28,576 bases of DNA, from contig JBGPBV010000082.1 of NCBI GenBank assembly GCA_041481445.1, positions 1 through 28,576 of the forward strand, given 5' to 3'. Below, piece by piece: positions 1 through 7,252 of the stretch. Every line of letters begins with the position of its first letter. The first letter of the stretch is position 1. Under the pieces are notes generated by a model. The model saw only the letters and a list, made by a program, of their open reading frames with translations, had not been told where the DNA came from and ran no database searches. The position numbers were made by a program, and so were the translations under genes. The stretch comes from AA29 sp041481445. Lineage in GTDB: Bacteria; Acidobacteriota; Vicinamibacteria; Fen-336.

Positions 1-2
1 CC

Positions 3-206
3 GCGAGCACGGAGGTGCATCGCGCGGACCTGGCCACGGGGCGGCCGAGCCTGCTCGCCACGCTGGCCGCGGAAGACACGGCGGGGGCCTCGGTCCCGGG
101 CACCGGTCCCGGCGAGGGGTTCGGCTTGACCCACGACGGCAAGGCGCATGCGTACTCGCTCACCCGCACCCTCTCCGACCTCTACCTGGTCGAAGGGCTC
201 AAGTAG
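3..206 (+). CDS. C-terminal end of a Ser/Thr protein kinase or WD40/TolB-propeller protein (partial, cut by left edge)
   Basis: The reading frame is open to the left edge and stops at TAG 204-206; a GTG at 15 is only an internal codon in this interpretation. The last 28 or so residues, with a G-x-G-x-T-x-D-G-K-x-x-A-Y-S pattern followed by the ending LSDLYLVEGLK, match the tail of large acidobacterial proteins that join a cytoplasmic serine/threonine kinase to a TolB/WD40-like beta-propeller sensor. This is family recall from a very short piece; the kinase domain itself is outside the window. The next gene starts 9 bases downstream, so the two may be cotranscribed. Confidence 0.6.
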   Translation, partial: ASTEVHRADLATGRPSLLATLAAEDTAGASVPGTGPGEGFGLTHDGKAHAYSLTRTLSDLYLVEGLK

Positions 207-215
207 GGAGGAAAC

Positions 216-1589
216 GTGATCCCACCGCCTCTCGCCTCGTCACGGCCTCGACGCTCGCCGCCGTTGCTCCTCGCTCTCGGCCTGTTCGTGGTGGCCGCCC
301 CACCGCCCGTCCTCGCCCAGGGACTCCCGCGCGCGACGAAGCCGGAGGAGGTGGGGCTCTCCTCCGAGCGCCTGCAGCGCCTGACCGAGGCCTTCAAGGG
401 CTACGTCAAGGACGGCAAGCTCTCGGGCGGGGTGATCCTGGTCGCGCGCCGCGGGAAGGTGGCGTACCTCGGCGCGTTCGGCCAGCGCGATCTCGAGGCC
501 CACTCGCCCATGAAGGACGACGCGATCTTCCGGATCGCGTCGCAGACCAAGGCCCTGGTCAGCGTGGGCGCGATGCGGCTGCAGGAGGAGGGCCGCCTCC
601 TCCTCGCCGATCCCGTCGGCAAGTACATCCCCGAGTTCCAGAAGACGAAGGTGGCGGTGGCGAAGGACGGCGGCGGATACGACGTGGTCGACGCCAAGCG
701 CCCGATCACCATCCGCGACCTGCTCACCCACACCTCCGGCGTCGGTTACGGGACGAGCGGGCCGGGCACGGAGGCCTGGGAGAAGGCCGGCATCACCGGC
801 TGGTACTTCGCGGACCGCGACGAGCCCATCGCGGCCACCGTCGCGCGCATCGGCGCCCTGCCCTTCGACGCCCAGCCCGGCGAGAAGTACGTGTACGGCT
901 ACTCGACGGACATCCTCGGGGTGGTGCTCGAGCGCGCCTCCGGCCAGCCCCTCGACGAGTTCCTCCGCACGCGCGTCCTGGAGCCCCTCAAGATGCGCGA
1001 CACGCACTTCTACCTGCCGGCGGCGAAGGCCGATCGCCTGGCCACCGTCTACTCCGCGACCGATGCCGGCGGCCTCGAGCGCGCGCCGACGCCCGGCGCC
1101 ATGGTGGGCCAGGGCGCGTACGTCGAGGGCCCCCGCAAGAGCTTCTCGGGCGGCGCCGGCCTCCTCTCCACCGCCTCCGACTACGCGCGCTTCCTGCAGA
1201 TGATGCTGAACGGCGGCGAGCTGGACGGCGCGCGGATCCTCGGCCGGAAGTCGGTCGAGCTGATGACGGTGAATCATCTGCCGCCGTCGATGGACGAGGG
1301 CGACGGCACCGGCTTCGGCCTCGGCTTCTCGGTCGTGAAGGACGTCGGCCGGCGCGGCCAGCCGGGCTCGGTCGGCGAGTTCGGATGGGGCGGCGCGTAT
1401 CACTCGTCGTACTGGGTGGATCCGCAGGAGCAGATGGTGGTCGTGTACTTCACCCAGCTGATCCCGTCGAAGGGGCTCGACGACCACGCGCGGCTGCGCG
1501 CGCTCGTGTACCAGGCGATCGTGGACACGCCGGCCGCCCCCGCGATCGCGCCGAGCCGTGCGGCGCGACCGGCCGCGCCCGTCCACTAG
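216..1589 (+). CDS. Secreted serine hydrolase, class C beta-lactamase / esterase family
   Basis: A 457-aa protein of the penicillin-binding-protein-like serine hydrolase fold (Pfam Beta-lactamase). An N-terminal signal peptide (hydrophobic stretch about residues 16-34, likely cut near VLA-Q) sends it to the periplasm or outside. The nucleophile motif SxxK is S109-Q-T-K112. A conserved LLTHTSG block lies at 169-175. The second-motif tyrosine is Y229 (Y-S-T). Near the C-terminus W391-G-G followed by H396-S-S stands where true beta-lactamases have KTG, as in family VIII esterases and D-aminopeptidase-like members. It is therefore better called a serine hydrolase than an antibiotic-resistance enzyme; the substrate cannot be told. 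The GTG start at 216 is chosen because a GGGAGG ribosome-binding site sits just upstream and the signal peptide begins there. Confidence 0.88.
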   Translation: MIPPPLASSRPRRSPPLLLALGLFVVAAPPPVLAQGLPRATKPEEVGLSSERLQRLTEAFKGYVKDGKLSGGVILVARRGKVAYLGAFGQRDLEAHSPMKDDAIFRIASQTKALVSVGAMRLQEEGRLLLADPVGKYIPEFQKTKVAVAKDGGGYDVVDAKRPITIRDLLTHTSGVGYGTSGPGTEAWEKAGITGWYFADRDEPIAATVARIGALPFDAQPGEKYVYGYSTDILGVVLERASGQPLDEFLRTRVLEPLKMRDTHFYLPAAKADRLATVYSATDAGGLERAPTPGAMVGQGAYVEGPRKSFSGGAGLLSTASDYARFLQMMLNGGELDGARILGRKSVELMTVNHLPPSMDEGDGTGFGLGFSVVKDVGRRGQPGSVGEFGWGGAYHSSYWVDPQEQMVVVYFTQLIPSKGLDDHARLRALVYQAIVDTPAAPAIAPSRAARPAAPVH

Positions 1590-1722
1590 TCGATCACCCG
1601 GCCCGGTCCTCGGGATCCAGCCTGGTCAGTTCATATCGCTGACGTCCGTCGCAGATGTAGACCGCCACGCATCAAACGATCCCATCGTCCAAGATGCGCC
1701 GCAGCGGAGTCCCAGACGGCTG

Positions 1723-1741
1723 AGAATTCCTTGGGAATCCT
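1723..1741. promoter_or_regulatory. Inverted repeat upstream of the small membrane-protein gene
   Basis: AGAATTCC-TTG-GGAATCCT, 7 of 8 positions complementary, lies about 67 bases before the ATG at 1809 in the most AT-rich part of the 219-base gap. It could be an operator, but no regulator is linked and chance cannot be excluded. Confidence 0.22.
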
Positions 1742-1808
1742 TTGGCCACTCTTCAGGCATTCTGCCCCCCTCACTCGCTAGGTTCCCGGGTACATGGGAG
1801 GTGAGCAC

Positions 1809-2366
1809 ATGACCATGCAAGCGCTCCTGGCGTCGGTGGCTGTGGCCGCAATGACGTCGGCCCCTGATCTTCGGGCTGAGGAGCCGCAGAACCTGGATGT
1901 GGGCACGCGGATCCGCGTCGTCGTTGCGGGCGCCGATAAGGCGGGCTTCAAAGGGAAGTTGGTAGCGCGGGATTCGGAGCAGCTGGTGCTTGAGCCCAAG
2001 CCTGGCCGGGATCCTGTCACGATACCCTACGGCCAGGTGGTAAGCCTGCACGTCAGTGAGGGCCGAGCCCGAGGCAAGGCGGCAGCCATCGGTGCTCTCG
2101 TGGGCATTGCTGCAGCCGGAGCCTTGTTCCTGACTCATCCCCCTGAATGCTCCGGTGCGGGCTGTGTTGAATTCTTCGCTCTGATTGCCGCGCCCACCGC
2201 GGCGACAGGAGCTCTCATAGGTGCACTGGGAGCCCCGGAGCGATGGCGTGACGTACCAGCCCGCGGTCGAGCTCCTGCCTCAGTGCGAGTCTCAGAACGA
2301 ATCCGAGTCGGAATCGGCCCCGTTCAGGGCGGGGGCGTTCGTTTCGCGGCCTCATGCCTGTTCTGA
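1809..2366 (+). CDS. Small exported protein with glycine-zipper-like membrane segment, unknown function
   Basis: A 185-aa protein. The N-terminus is a signal peptide (MTMQALLASVAVAAMTSA, cut near LRA-E). Residues about 30-75 form a small beta domain with the pattern 'G-T-R-I-R-V ... F-K-G-K-L-V ... L-V-L-E-P ... I-P-Y-G-Q-V-V-S-L-H-V'. After it come two Ala/Gly-rich hydrophobic stretches (about 85-105 and 120-140) around a C-x(5)-C pair. The protein ends in a short beta strand rich in small residues. This architecture resembles a recurrent family of hypothetical proteins in Acidobacteriota and Gemmatimonadota; no reaction is known. The start at 1809 is preferred over ATG 1794 because GGGAGGTGAG precedes it. 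It is convergent with the receptor gene, 11 bases away, and is less GC-rich than its neighbours. Confidence 0.72.
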   Translation: MTMQALLASVAVAAMTSAPDLRAEEPQNLDVGTRIRVVVAGADKAGFKGKLVARDSEQLVLEPKPGRDPVTIPYGQVVSLHVSEGRARGKAAAIGALVGIAAAGALFLTHPPECSGAGCVEFFALIAAPTAATGALIGALGAPERWRDVPARGRAPASVRVSERIRVGIGPVQGGGVRFAASCLF

Positions 2367-2377
2367 TCACTCTCTAC

Positions 2378-4822
2378 TTAGTCGAACCGGAAGCGCACGC
2401 CGAACGTCGGCAGGAAGGGCAAGGAGCCGCCGCGCGTCTCCACCAGCTTCGGGCGGTCCGCGCTCGGGTCGTACTCGAGCGTGCCGTCGATGCTGGTCGT
2501 GTTCTTGCGGTGGAGCGCATTGATGGCCTCGACGTAGAACATCCAGCGTCCCTTCTCGCCGTGCGGGCGGAAGGCCGCGCGGAGGTCCAGCCGGGCGTAG
2601 AAGGGCAGGCGCGCGGAGTTGAGCTCGCCGAGATCGCCGGGGGCGACGACGTAGACGAGCCGACCGGCCGTATCCCGCTCCGGCACCAGTCGCCCGTCGG
2701 TCGTCTCCGTGCTCGCCACGCGGATGCCCGCGAAGGGCGTGCGCGGGAAGCCGGAGGCGGCGCGCGCGGTGGCCGACATCTCGAAGCGCGGCGAGAAGCG
2801 ATAGCTGCCGACCAGCGTGGCCGAGTGGCGCCGGTCGTAGTCGAAGGGATACACGAGCCCGTAGGCGTCCCGCTGGGCCTTGCCCAGCGTGTAGGAGAGC
2901 CAGCCGGCCAGACGCGGGCCCGTCCGCGTCACGTACAGGTCGACGCCGTAGGCCGTGCCCCGGCCGTCGTTGGTCGGCGTGCTGGTGATGAGGGGCGCGG
3001 TCGGGATGTCGGACTGGAGCTCGGGCGGGTAGTCGTAGCGCGCAATCCGCGCCTGGCGCTCCTCCTCCGTCTCCAGGCGCCCGATCACGAGAGAGTCGAA
3101 GCGCTTGTGGTACACCTCGACGCGGGCGGTGACCCCGCGCGGGAAATCGCGCTCGAAGCCGAGGGCCAGGTGCCGGGCGTGCTCGTAGGCCAGGTCGACC
3201 TGGTCCACCACGTAGTCGGACATGATCAGCTTTTCGTATCCGGGGCTCTGCGTGTAGCGCCCGGCCGACGCGCGCAGCCTCGTGGACCGCCCCAGCCCGA
3301 GGGTGGCGCTGAATCGAGGCGAGAGGATCGGAGGACCCGGCGTGATCCCGCTCCCGTCCAGCCGCAGCCCGCCCAGCAGGGTCATCGCGTCGCCGGCCCG
3401 GAACCGGTCCTCCACCCAGGTCCCGCCCCGCACGTAGACGTTCCCGCTGTCCAGACCCTCGGGGAGGCCCTCTCCTCCGCGGATGCTGGACCCGTTGGCC
3501 TCGCTCGGGTTGCGATCTCCGAGGAAGGAGTAGGTGACGCCCGCGCGCAGCCGGTGGACGTCGAAACCCGCATCCAGGACATGCCGCGCGCCCAGGGGCA
3601 GCGACAGCTCCTGTCGGCCGGAGACGTCGTGGATGTCGTGATGCAGCTGGAAGTCGAGCGAAGTGACAGGCGAGTCATTCACCTCGGGGGTGTTCGAACG
3701 CCGGTTCTCCGCGCGGAAGGTGGCCGCGCCGTCGAAGACGCTCTCGGTGCCGTACCAGGCGAGCGTGGTCCGCGAGACGCCCTTCCCCACCCGGGCCTGG
3801 AAGGCGGCGGAGGCGAGGTCGTTGTGGACGCCGAGCAGGAAGTTTCCGCCTTCGTCGGGCACGTCGCCGGTGAAGTCCCCGTTCCCATCCTCGCGGCTGC
3901 GCACGCCGGTGAGGGTGAGCCTCTGCCCGTCGCGCGGCGACCAGGCGGCCTTGAACTGGATGTCCCGGAAGGCGGGCAGGTTCGCGTCCACGAACCGCTC
4001 CGCCACCAGGTCGTAGTACGTCCGGCGCGTGGTGAGGAGCCAGGAGCCGTGCCGGACGGGCAGCTTGCCCTCGAAGATGACGTTGGCGTCCGTGAGGCTC
4101 AGCGACGAGGAGCCGGCCAGTCCCTTCTTCTCGATGCCGTCGCGGTTGTCGACCACGAGCAACGACGACAGGCGATCCCCGTAGGCCACGCCGAAGCCGC
4201 CGGCCGAGAAATCGAAGTGGGCCACCGTCTCCGGATTGAACGCGCTCGTGAGGCCGAGCAGGCGGTACGGGTTGTGGATCTCGACGCCGTCCATGATCGT
4301 CAGGTTCTCGTCCGGCCCTCCCCCCCGCACGGACAGCCGGCTGCTCACCTCGTCGGTCGCGTTGACACCGGGCAGGGTCTGGATGACGTGGTAGATGTTG
4401 TCGAAGCTGCCGGCCACGGTCAGGACCTGCGCGGGCGCGACGGGCAGCGCCGCCGGTCCCGCCGGCGGCCCCGCCGCCTTCACCTCCACGTGCTCGCTGA
4501 AGCGAGCCGCCGGGACGAGGGCGATCTCGACCGACGGAGCCGGCCCCTCGCCCAGCTCGAAGGTCCGGGTCTGCAGGACGTAGCCGGTCGCGGTGACCGA
4601 GATCGTCCAGCGTCCGCGCGCGAGCGAGAGGGCGAAACGGCCGTGCTCGTCGGTGCGCCCGACGGTGTCGCCGGCCCGGACCTCGGCCCCGGCGACCGCC
4701 GCGCCGGAGACGGCATCGGACACACGACCGGCGACGGGGACCGGCTCTTCCGCCGCGCACACCCCGGCGCCGAAGCCGAGCGCGGCGAGAAAGGCGAGGA
4801 GCAGCGAGGCGCTTCGTGTCAT
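2378..4822 (-). CDS. TonB-dependent outer-membrane receptor with N-terminal carboxypeptidase-regulatory-like domain
   Basis: An 814-aa outer-membrane receptor. Signal peptide at 1-22 (hydrophobic, ending CAA-E). A CarboxypepD_reg-like beta-sandwich follows at about 26-90 (V-A-G-R-V-S-D ... G-x-x-V-x-G-A-x-V ... T-D-E-H-G-R-F). The plug domain is at about 130-240, with L-P-G-V-N, S-V-R-G-G-G-P-D-E-N and I-M-D-G-V-E-I-H-N-P-Y as markers. The rest is a beta-barrel ending in alternating aromatic residues (F-G-V-R-F-R-F-D). It would import a ligand with TonB/ExbBD energy; the ligand is unknown. ATG 4822 is chosen because the signal peptide begins there; the open frame extends 46 codons further but those residues look non-coding. 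No strong ribosome-binding site is visible. It appears to be a single-gene unit. Confidence 0.9.
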   Translation of the reverse strand: MTRSASLLLAFLAALGFGAGVCAAEEPVPVAGRVSDAVSGAAVAGAEVRAGDTVGRTDEHGRFALSLARGRWTISVTATGYVLQTRTFELGEGPAPSVEIALVPAARFSEHVEVKAAGPPAGPAALPVAPAQVLTVAGSFDNIYHVIQTLPGVNATDEVSSRLSVRGGGPDENLTIMDGVEIHNPYRLLGLTSAFNPETVAHFDFSAGGFGVAYGDRLSSLLVVDNRDGIEKKGLAGSSSLSLTDANVIFEGKLPVRHGSWLLTTRRTYYDLVAERFVDANLPAFRDIQFKAAWSPRDGQRLTLTGVRSREDGNGDFTGDVPDEGGNFLLGVHNDLASAAFQARVGKGVSRTTLAWYGTESVFDGAATFRAENRRSNTPEVNDSPVTSLDFQLHHDIHDVSGRQELSLPLGARHVLDAGFDVHRLRAGVTYSFLGDRNPSEANGSSIRGGEGLPEGLDSGNVYVRGGTWVEDRFRAGDAMTLLGGLRLDGSGITPGPPILSPRFSATLGLGRSTRLRASAGRYTQSPGYEKLIMSDYVVDQVDLAYEHARHLALGFERDFPRGVTARVEVYHKRFDSLVIGRLETEEERQARIARYDYPPELQSDIPTAPLITSTPTNDGRGTAYGVDLYVTRTGPRLAGWLSYTLGKAQRDAYGLVYPFDYDRRHSATLVGSYRFSPRFEMSATARAASGFPRTPFAGIRVASTETTDGRLVPERDTAGRLVYVVAPGDLGELNSARLPFYARLDLRAAFRPHGEKGRWMFYVEAINALHRKNTTSIDGTLEYDPSADRPKLVETRGGSLPFLPTFGVRFRFD

Positions 4823-5220
4823 TTCTTGAACGGGACGGCGCCGAGCGCGGTCCGCCCGTGCAAGATTGGTACCGTGCCGCCGCGCGCGCAAGTGCGCTTC
4901 CCACCGCGACGTGCACGCCGGTCGTCGCGCGGCGCTGTCCTCTGGCCATTCGCCTGGCATGCCACGGGAGGACAGTCACTCCGTCTTCGTTGCGTCCCGT
5001 CCGTGGACCACGCGACCATCGCGCACCAAACTTCGACCCCCGACCCGCGGCTTCGATCGACGTGATCGGACCCGGAGCGCGACTTCTGGTGGCCACGCCC
5101 TACGGCCGTGCGCGCTGGAGCCAGAACGGGCTTGCACGGATATCATTTATCCTGTGGCCGCCGCAGCGATAATCGATAGGTAGCCCCGGAAGCTGAGTGT
5201 TGAGCGGACTCGGATCGAGC
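4823..5220. other. Intergenic region between divergent receptor and MOSC genes
   Basis: About 400 bases with no convincing gene. The left two thirds resemble the GC-rich flank. The right end (about 5130-5180) is distinctly AT-richer (GATATCATTTAT, GCGATAATCGATAGG) and marks where base composition drops for the following 3 kb. It should hold promoters for both neighbours, but no clear -35/-10 pair was found. CGAT-A-ATCG at 5167-5175 is a short perfect dyad. Confidence 0.45.
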
Positions 5221-5973
5221 ATGCTCACGGAAATCGGACATGTAGAGGCGATCTTCCGGTATCCCGTGAAGTCGATGGGCGGCGAGCGACTCGAGGTCGC
5301 CAAGCTGGGCTGGCACGGCCTCGATGGTGACCGGCGCCTGGCATTCCGGCGGATTGATGACCGCAGCGGGTTCCCGTGGCTCAACGCAAGCAAACTTCCC
5401 GACCTGCTGCTGTTTGCTCCGCACCGACGTGAAAACGATGCTCCGGGAGAGCTCCCGACGCATGTTCGCACGCCGGATGGCGAAGAGATGCCTGTCTTCG
5501 GGGAGGACCTGGCCACGGAGGTCGGACGCCGGTACGGGGCTCCCGTGCAGATGATGCAGTTGAGTCATGGCATCTTCGATGAAGCGAGCATCTCCGTGAT
5601 CGCCTTCGATACGGTGCGCGAGATCGGACGACTCGCAGGACGGAGCCCGGACGTGCGACGCTTTCGCCCCAATGTTGTGGTTCGTTTGCTGCGATCGGTT
5701 CCCTTCCAGGAGGACGAGTGGTTGGGCGGCGTGCTCTCATTCGGCGAGGGGGACGACGCCCCCGCCATCACCGTCACGATGCGCGACGTTCGCTGCTCGA
5801 TGGTGAACCTTGATCCCGACTCGGCAAGTCCTGCGCCAGAAGTGCTGAAGGCGGTCGTTCGTGCGAACCAGAACACCGCGGGAATCTACGGCGCGGTCAC
5901 TCGCATCGGTCGACTGGCGGTCGGACAGACCATACTCCTCCGTGCGGCGACCGAGAAGAGGGAACGTGGGTGA
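5221..5973 (+). CDS. MOSC domain protein (molybdenum-cofactor-binding, YiiM/MOCS1-type)
   Basis: A 250-aa protein with an N-terminal MOSC beta-barrel (residues 4-110; I-x-R-Y-P-V-K-S-M-G-G near 11-21) and a MOSC domain (about 120-240). The diagnostic R-R-F-R-P-N block lies at 147-151 and the conserved cysteine C192 sits in R-C-S-M-V-N. MOSC proteins bind the molybdenum cofactor through this Cys and reduce N-hydroxylated compounds or carry sulfur; the substrate here is unknown. ATG 5221 is preferred because the domain begins right after it. GTG 5197 in the same frame has a GGAAG in front and would add eight residues. First gene of the low-GC block; the next gene begins 10 bases after its stop. 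Confidence 0.85.
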   Translation: MLTEIGHVEAIFRYPVKSMGGERLEVAKLGWHGLDGDRRLAFRRIDDRSGFPWLNASKLPDLLLFAPHRRENDAPGELPTHVRTPDGEEMPVFGEDLATEVGRRYGAPVQMMQLSHGIFDEASISVIAFDTVREIGRLAGRSPDVRRFRPNVVVRLLRSVPFQEDEWLGGVLSFGEGDDAPAITVTMRDVRCSMVNLDPDSASPAPEVLKAVVRANQNTAGIYGAVTRIGRLAVGQTILLRAATEKRERG

Positions 5974-5983
5974 TCGGAACGCA

Positions 5984-6466
5984 ATGTCGCGGAACGCCGG
6001 CCGGACCAGAGCAGGGCGCGTGTTAGAGCTGAGAGCAGCGGCGAGTCACGATCGGGAGTTCCTCTGGGAGGTGCATCGAACTGCCCTGCGGCCCGCCGTT
6101 GAGGCGACCTGGGGCTGGGATGAGGCGTTCCAGATGCACTACTTCGCCGAGCACTTCACGACGAGCGACCGGTTCATAGTCTGCGTCGATGGCGTGGATG
6201 CTGGCGTGCTCCAGTTCACGGTCAAGGGGGATCATCTCTTCCTGGCTACCGTCGCCCTGTTGCCCGAGCATCAGGGACGCGGCATGGGTACCGACCTTGT
6301 GAACATGGTCCTGGCGGAGGGCAGGCGACACAATCTTCCGGTGAGGCTTCAGGTGCTCAAGGTCAACCGCGCCAAGAAGCTCTATGAACGGCTTGGCTTC
6401 GAGGCTTGCGGTGAGAGCGAGACGCACGTGCACATGGAACGAGCGGGCCACCCAACAATGGATTGA
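5984..6466 (+). CDS. GNAT family N-acetyltransferase
   Basis: A 160-aa acetyl-CoA-dependent N-acetyltransferase. The acetyl-CoA pyrophosphate loop is Q97-G-R-G-M-G102, preceded by the beta-4 strand L-F-L-A-T-V-A-L-L. Motif B at 125-141 contains V-N-R-A-K-K-L-Y-E-R-L-G-F. The acceptor is unknown. The start is ATG 5984; GTG 6020 is also possible because the domain begins at L-R-A-A-A. The stop codon TGA (6464-6466) lies inside the attC-like site 6450-6544, as is usual for integron gene cassettes, where the gene ends in the left arm of its attC. Base composition is lower in GC than the flanking operons. Confidence 0.87.
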   Translation: MSRNAGRTRAGRVLELRAAASHDREFLWEVHRTALRPAVEATWGWDEAFQMHYFAEHFTTSDRFIVCVDGVDAGVLQFTVKGDHLFLATVALLPEHQGRGMGTDLVNMVLAEGRRHNLPVRLQVLKVNRAKKLYERLGFEACGESETHVHMERAGHPTMD

Positions 6467-6544
6467 AGCTGACGAGCGCCGCACGAGGACACCCTGTCCG
6501 CGTTCGGCCGGACGCGCTGGGAACGCTTCGGTCGCCGGTTGGAG
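6450..6544 (+). mobile_element. Integron attC-like recombination site (59-base-element type)
   Basis: Seen in the sequence: the left outer box is ACCCAAC (6450-6456, fits RYYYAAC). The left inner box is GAAGC (6465-6469), followed by TGACG. The right inner box is GCTTC (6525-6529) and the right outer box is GTTGG (6538-6542). CCAAC pairs with GTTGG and GAAGC with GCTTC, each 5 of 5, with exactly 8 bases between boxes on both sides. A third block pairs further in: AGCGC 6475-6479 with GCGCT 6514-6518. The left arm has the same spacing and near-identical words as class 1 integron attC sites (AACAA..., AAGC-GACG). The last base of the right outer box (GTTGGAG) departs from GTTRRRY. Total 95 bp, within the known range. 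Inference: a cassette recombination site, possibly decayed. Confidence 0.68.
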
Positions 6545-6561
6545 TAGCAGGAGGAGCAGCC

Positions 6562-6587
6562 GCCCAACAAGGAGTTTGAAGCTGACG
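6562..6587 (+). repeat. attC-like left half-site (remnant)
   Basis: GCCCAAC (fits RYYYAAC) followed nine bases later by GAAGCTGACG. It is a direct repeat of the left arm of the site at 6450, 112 bases downstream of it. No right half (GCTTC ... GTTGGGC) follows before the SnoaL-like gene, so it is a half-site only, consistent with deletion inside a second attC. Confidence 0.5.
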
Positions 6588-6610
6588 AAGTGGAGGGAGG
6601 CGCCGGAGCC

Positions 6611-7024
6611 ATGGAGAGTACGGAACGAAAGGCGATCATCGCGGCGGTGACCGCGCGCGTACGGTCGTTCGAGGCCGCCGAACGGGCCCGCGACGCGGAA
6701 CAACTCATCGCGCACTACGCATCCGTGCCCGAGCTCCACTTCTATCACGATGGCCGGCGGGCATCCTACGACGTCATGGTGGCGGGCGTGAGGAAGGCTC
6801 TTCCTGCAGTACGATCGCTGGACGTCACCTACGCCGACGTAGAGGTGTCAGGGCTGGGCCCGGAGCACGCGCTCGTCAGTGCCACCTTTCACCGCGAGAT
6901 CGGGTTGGACAGCGGAGCGACCATCCAGCAGCGGGGGGGTGTGTCATGGCTGTGGCGGAAGATCGATGGCCAGTGGCTCATCGTTCACGGCCACATCTCG
7001 CATCCGCTGGAACCTGCGAAGTAG
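6611..7024 (+). CDS. SnoaL-like / DUF4440 nuclear-transport-factor-2 fold protein
   Basis: A 137-aa cytoplasmic protein with the small alpha+beta cone fold of SnoaL/NTF2-like proteins. A helical start (residues 5-40) contains F-x-A-A-E-R-A-R-D-A-E-Q-L-I-A-H-Y. Then come L-H-F-Y-H-D-G-R-R and a beta-sheet ending in V-S-W-L-W-R-K-I-D-G-Q-W-L-I-V-H-G-H-I-S-H, the typical final strand in which W and H line the pocket. Such proteins are isomerases, hydrolases or ligand binders; no catalytic role can be assigned. ATG 6611 is chosen because GGAGGGAGG lies about ten bases before it. It lies between two attC-like half-sites, so it looks like one cassette. Confidence 0.78.
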   Translation: MESTERKAIIAAVTARVRSFEAAERARDAEQLIAHYASVPELHFYHDGRRASYDVMVAGVRKALPAVRSLDVTYADVEVSGLGPEHALVSATFHREIGLDSGATIQQRGGVSWLWRKIDGQWLIVHGHISHPLEPAK

Positions 7025-7037
7025 AGAGCGCGAAGCC

Positions 7038-7065
7038 GTCCAACAAGGAACGGGGGAAGCATGAC
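7038..7065 (+). repeat. attC-like left half-site (remnant) after the SnoaL-like gene
   Basis: GCCGTCCAACAAGGA matches GCCGCCCAACAAGGA of the 6562 site except for one base, and GTCCAAC fits RYYYAAC. Eleven bases later GAAGC-A-TGAC recalls GAAGCTGAC of the other sites with one inserted base. No right half is visible. The ATG of the next, truncated gene lies within it. Confidence 0.42.
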
Positions 7066-7252
7066 ACTTCGCTCAGTGGCGGTGGTCCTCTGCGCGTCCG
7101 TCGCCCTGACGGCACACGCGTTTCAGGGGCCTGGTTCGTCGGCCAGGACAGCCAAGGGGCACGCGCAGGCCATGGCCGCCATCGAGAAGTTGCACGCCCA
7201 GGATGTCGCGGCGACGTTGTTTAGTGCGGTCTCAGGCCGACTCGAGGTGTAG
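7061..7252 (+). pseudogene. Truncated exported DUF4440/SnoaL-like gene
   Basis: The 63-codon frame begins with a good signal peptide (MTLRSVAVVLCASVALTAHA) and continues into A-M-A-A-I-E-K-L-H-A-Q-D-V-A-A-T-L. That is the first helix of exported DUF4440 proteins, which normally run on for another 110 or so residues. After the Leu at about 7216 the similarity stops and ten unrelated residues (FSAVSGRLEV) lead to a TAG. The rest of the domain is absent, so the gene is broken by deletion or recombination at about 7216-7220. The stop codon directly abuts the ATG of the Nudix gene. It could still be translated as a short secreted peptide, but a function is unlikely. Confidence 0.55.

Noticed and set aside
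2354..5065. Plus-strand open frame of about 900 codons opposite the first receptor gene
   Set aside because: Composition is Arg/Gly/Val/Asp-rich low-complexity with no family motif, typical of antisense frames in GC-rich coding DNA; the minus strand gives a complete receptor.
5181..5196. GGAAGCTGAG before the MOSC gene as a further attC arm
   Set aside because: The inner-box wording is similar, but no outer box lies eight or nine bases before it and no right half is present.
5100..5568. Minus-strand frames across the start of the MOSC gene
   Set aside because: No ribosome-binding site or domain, and they overlap the conserved MOSC N-terminus.
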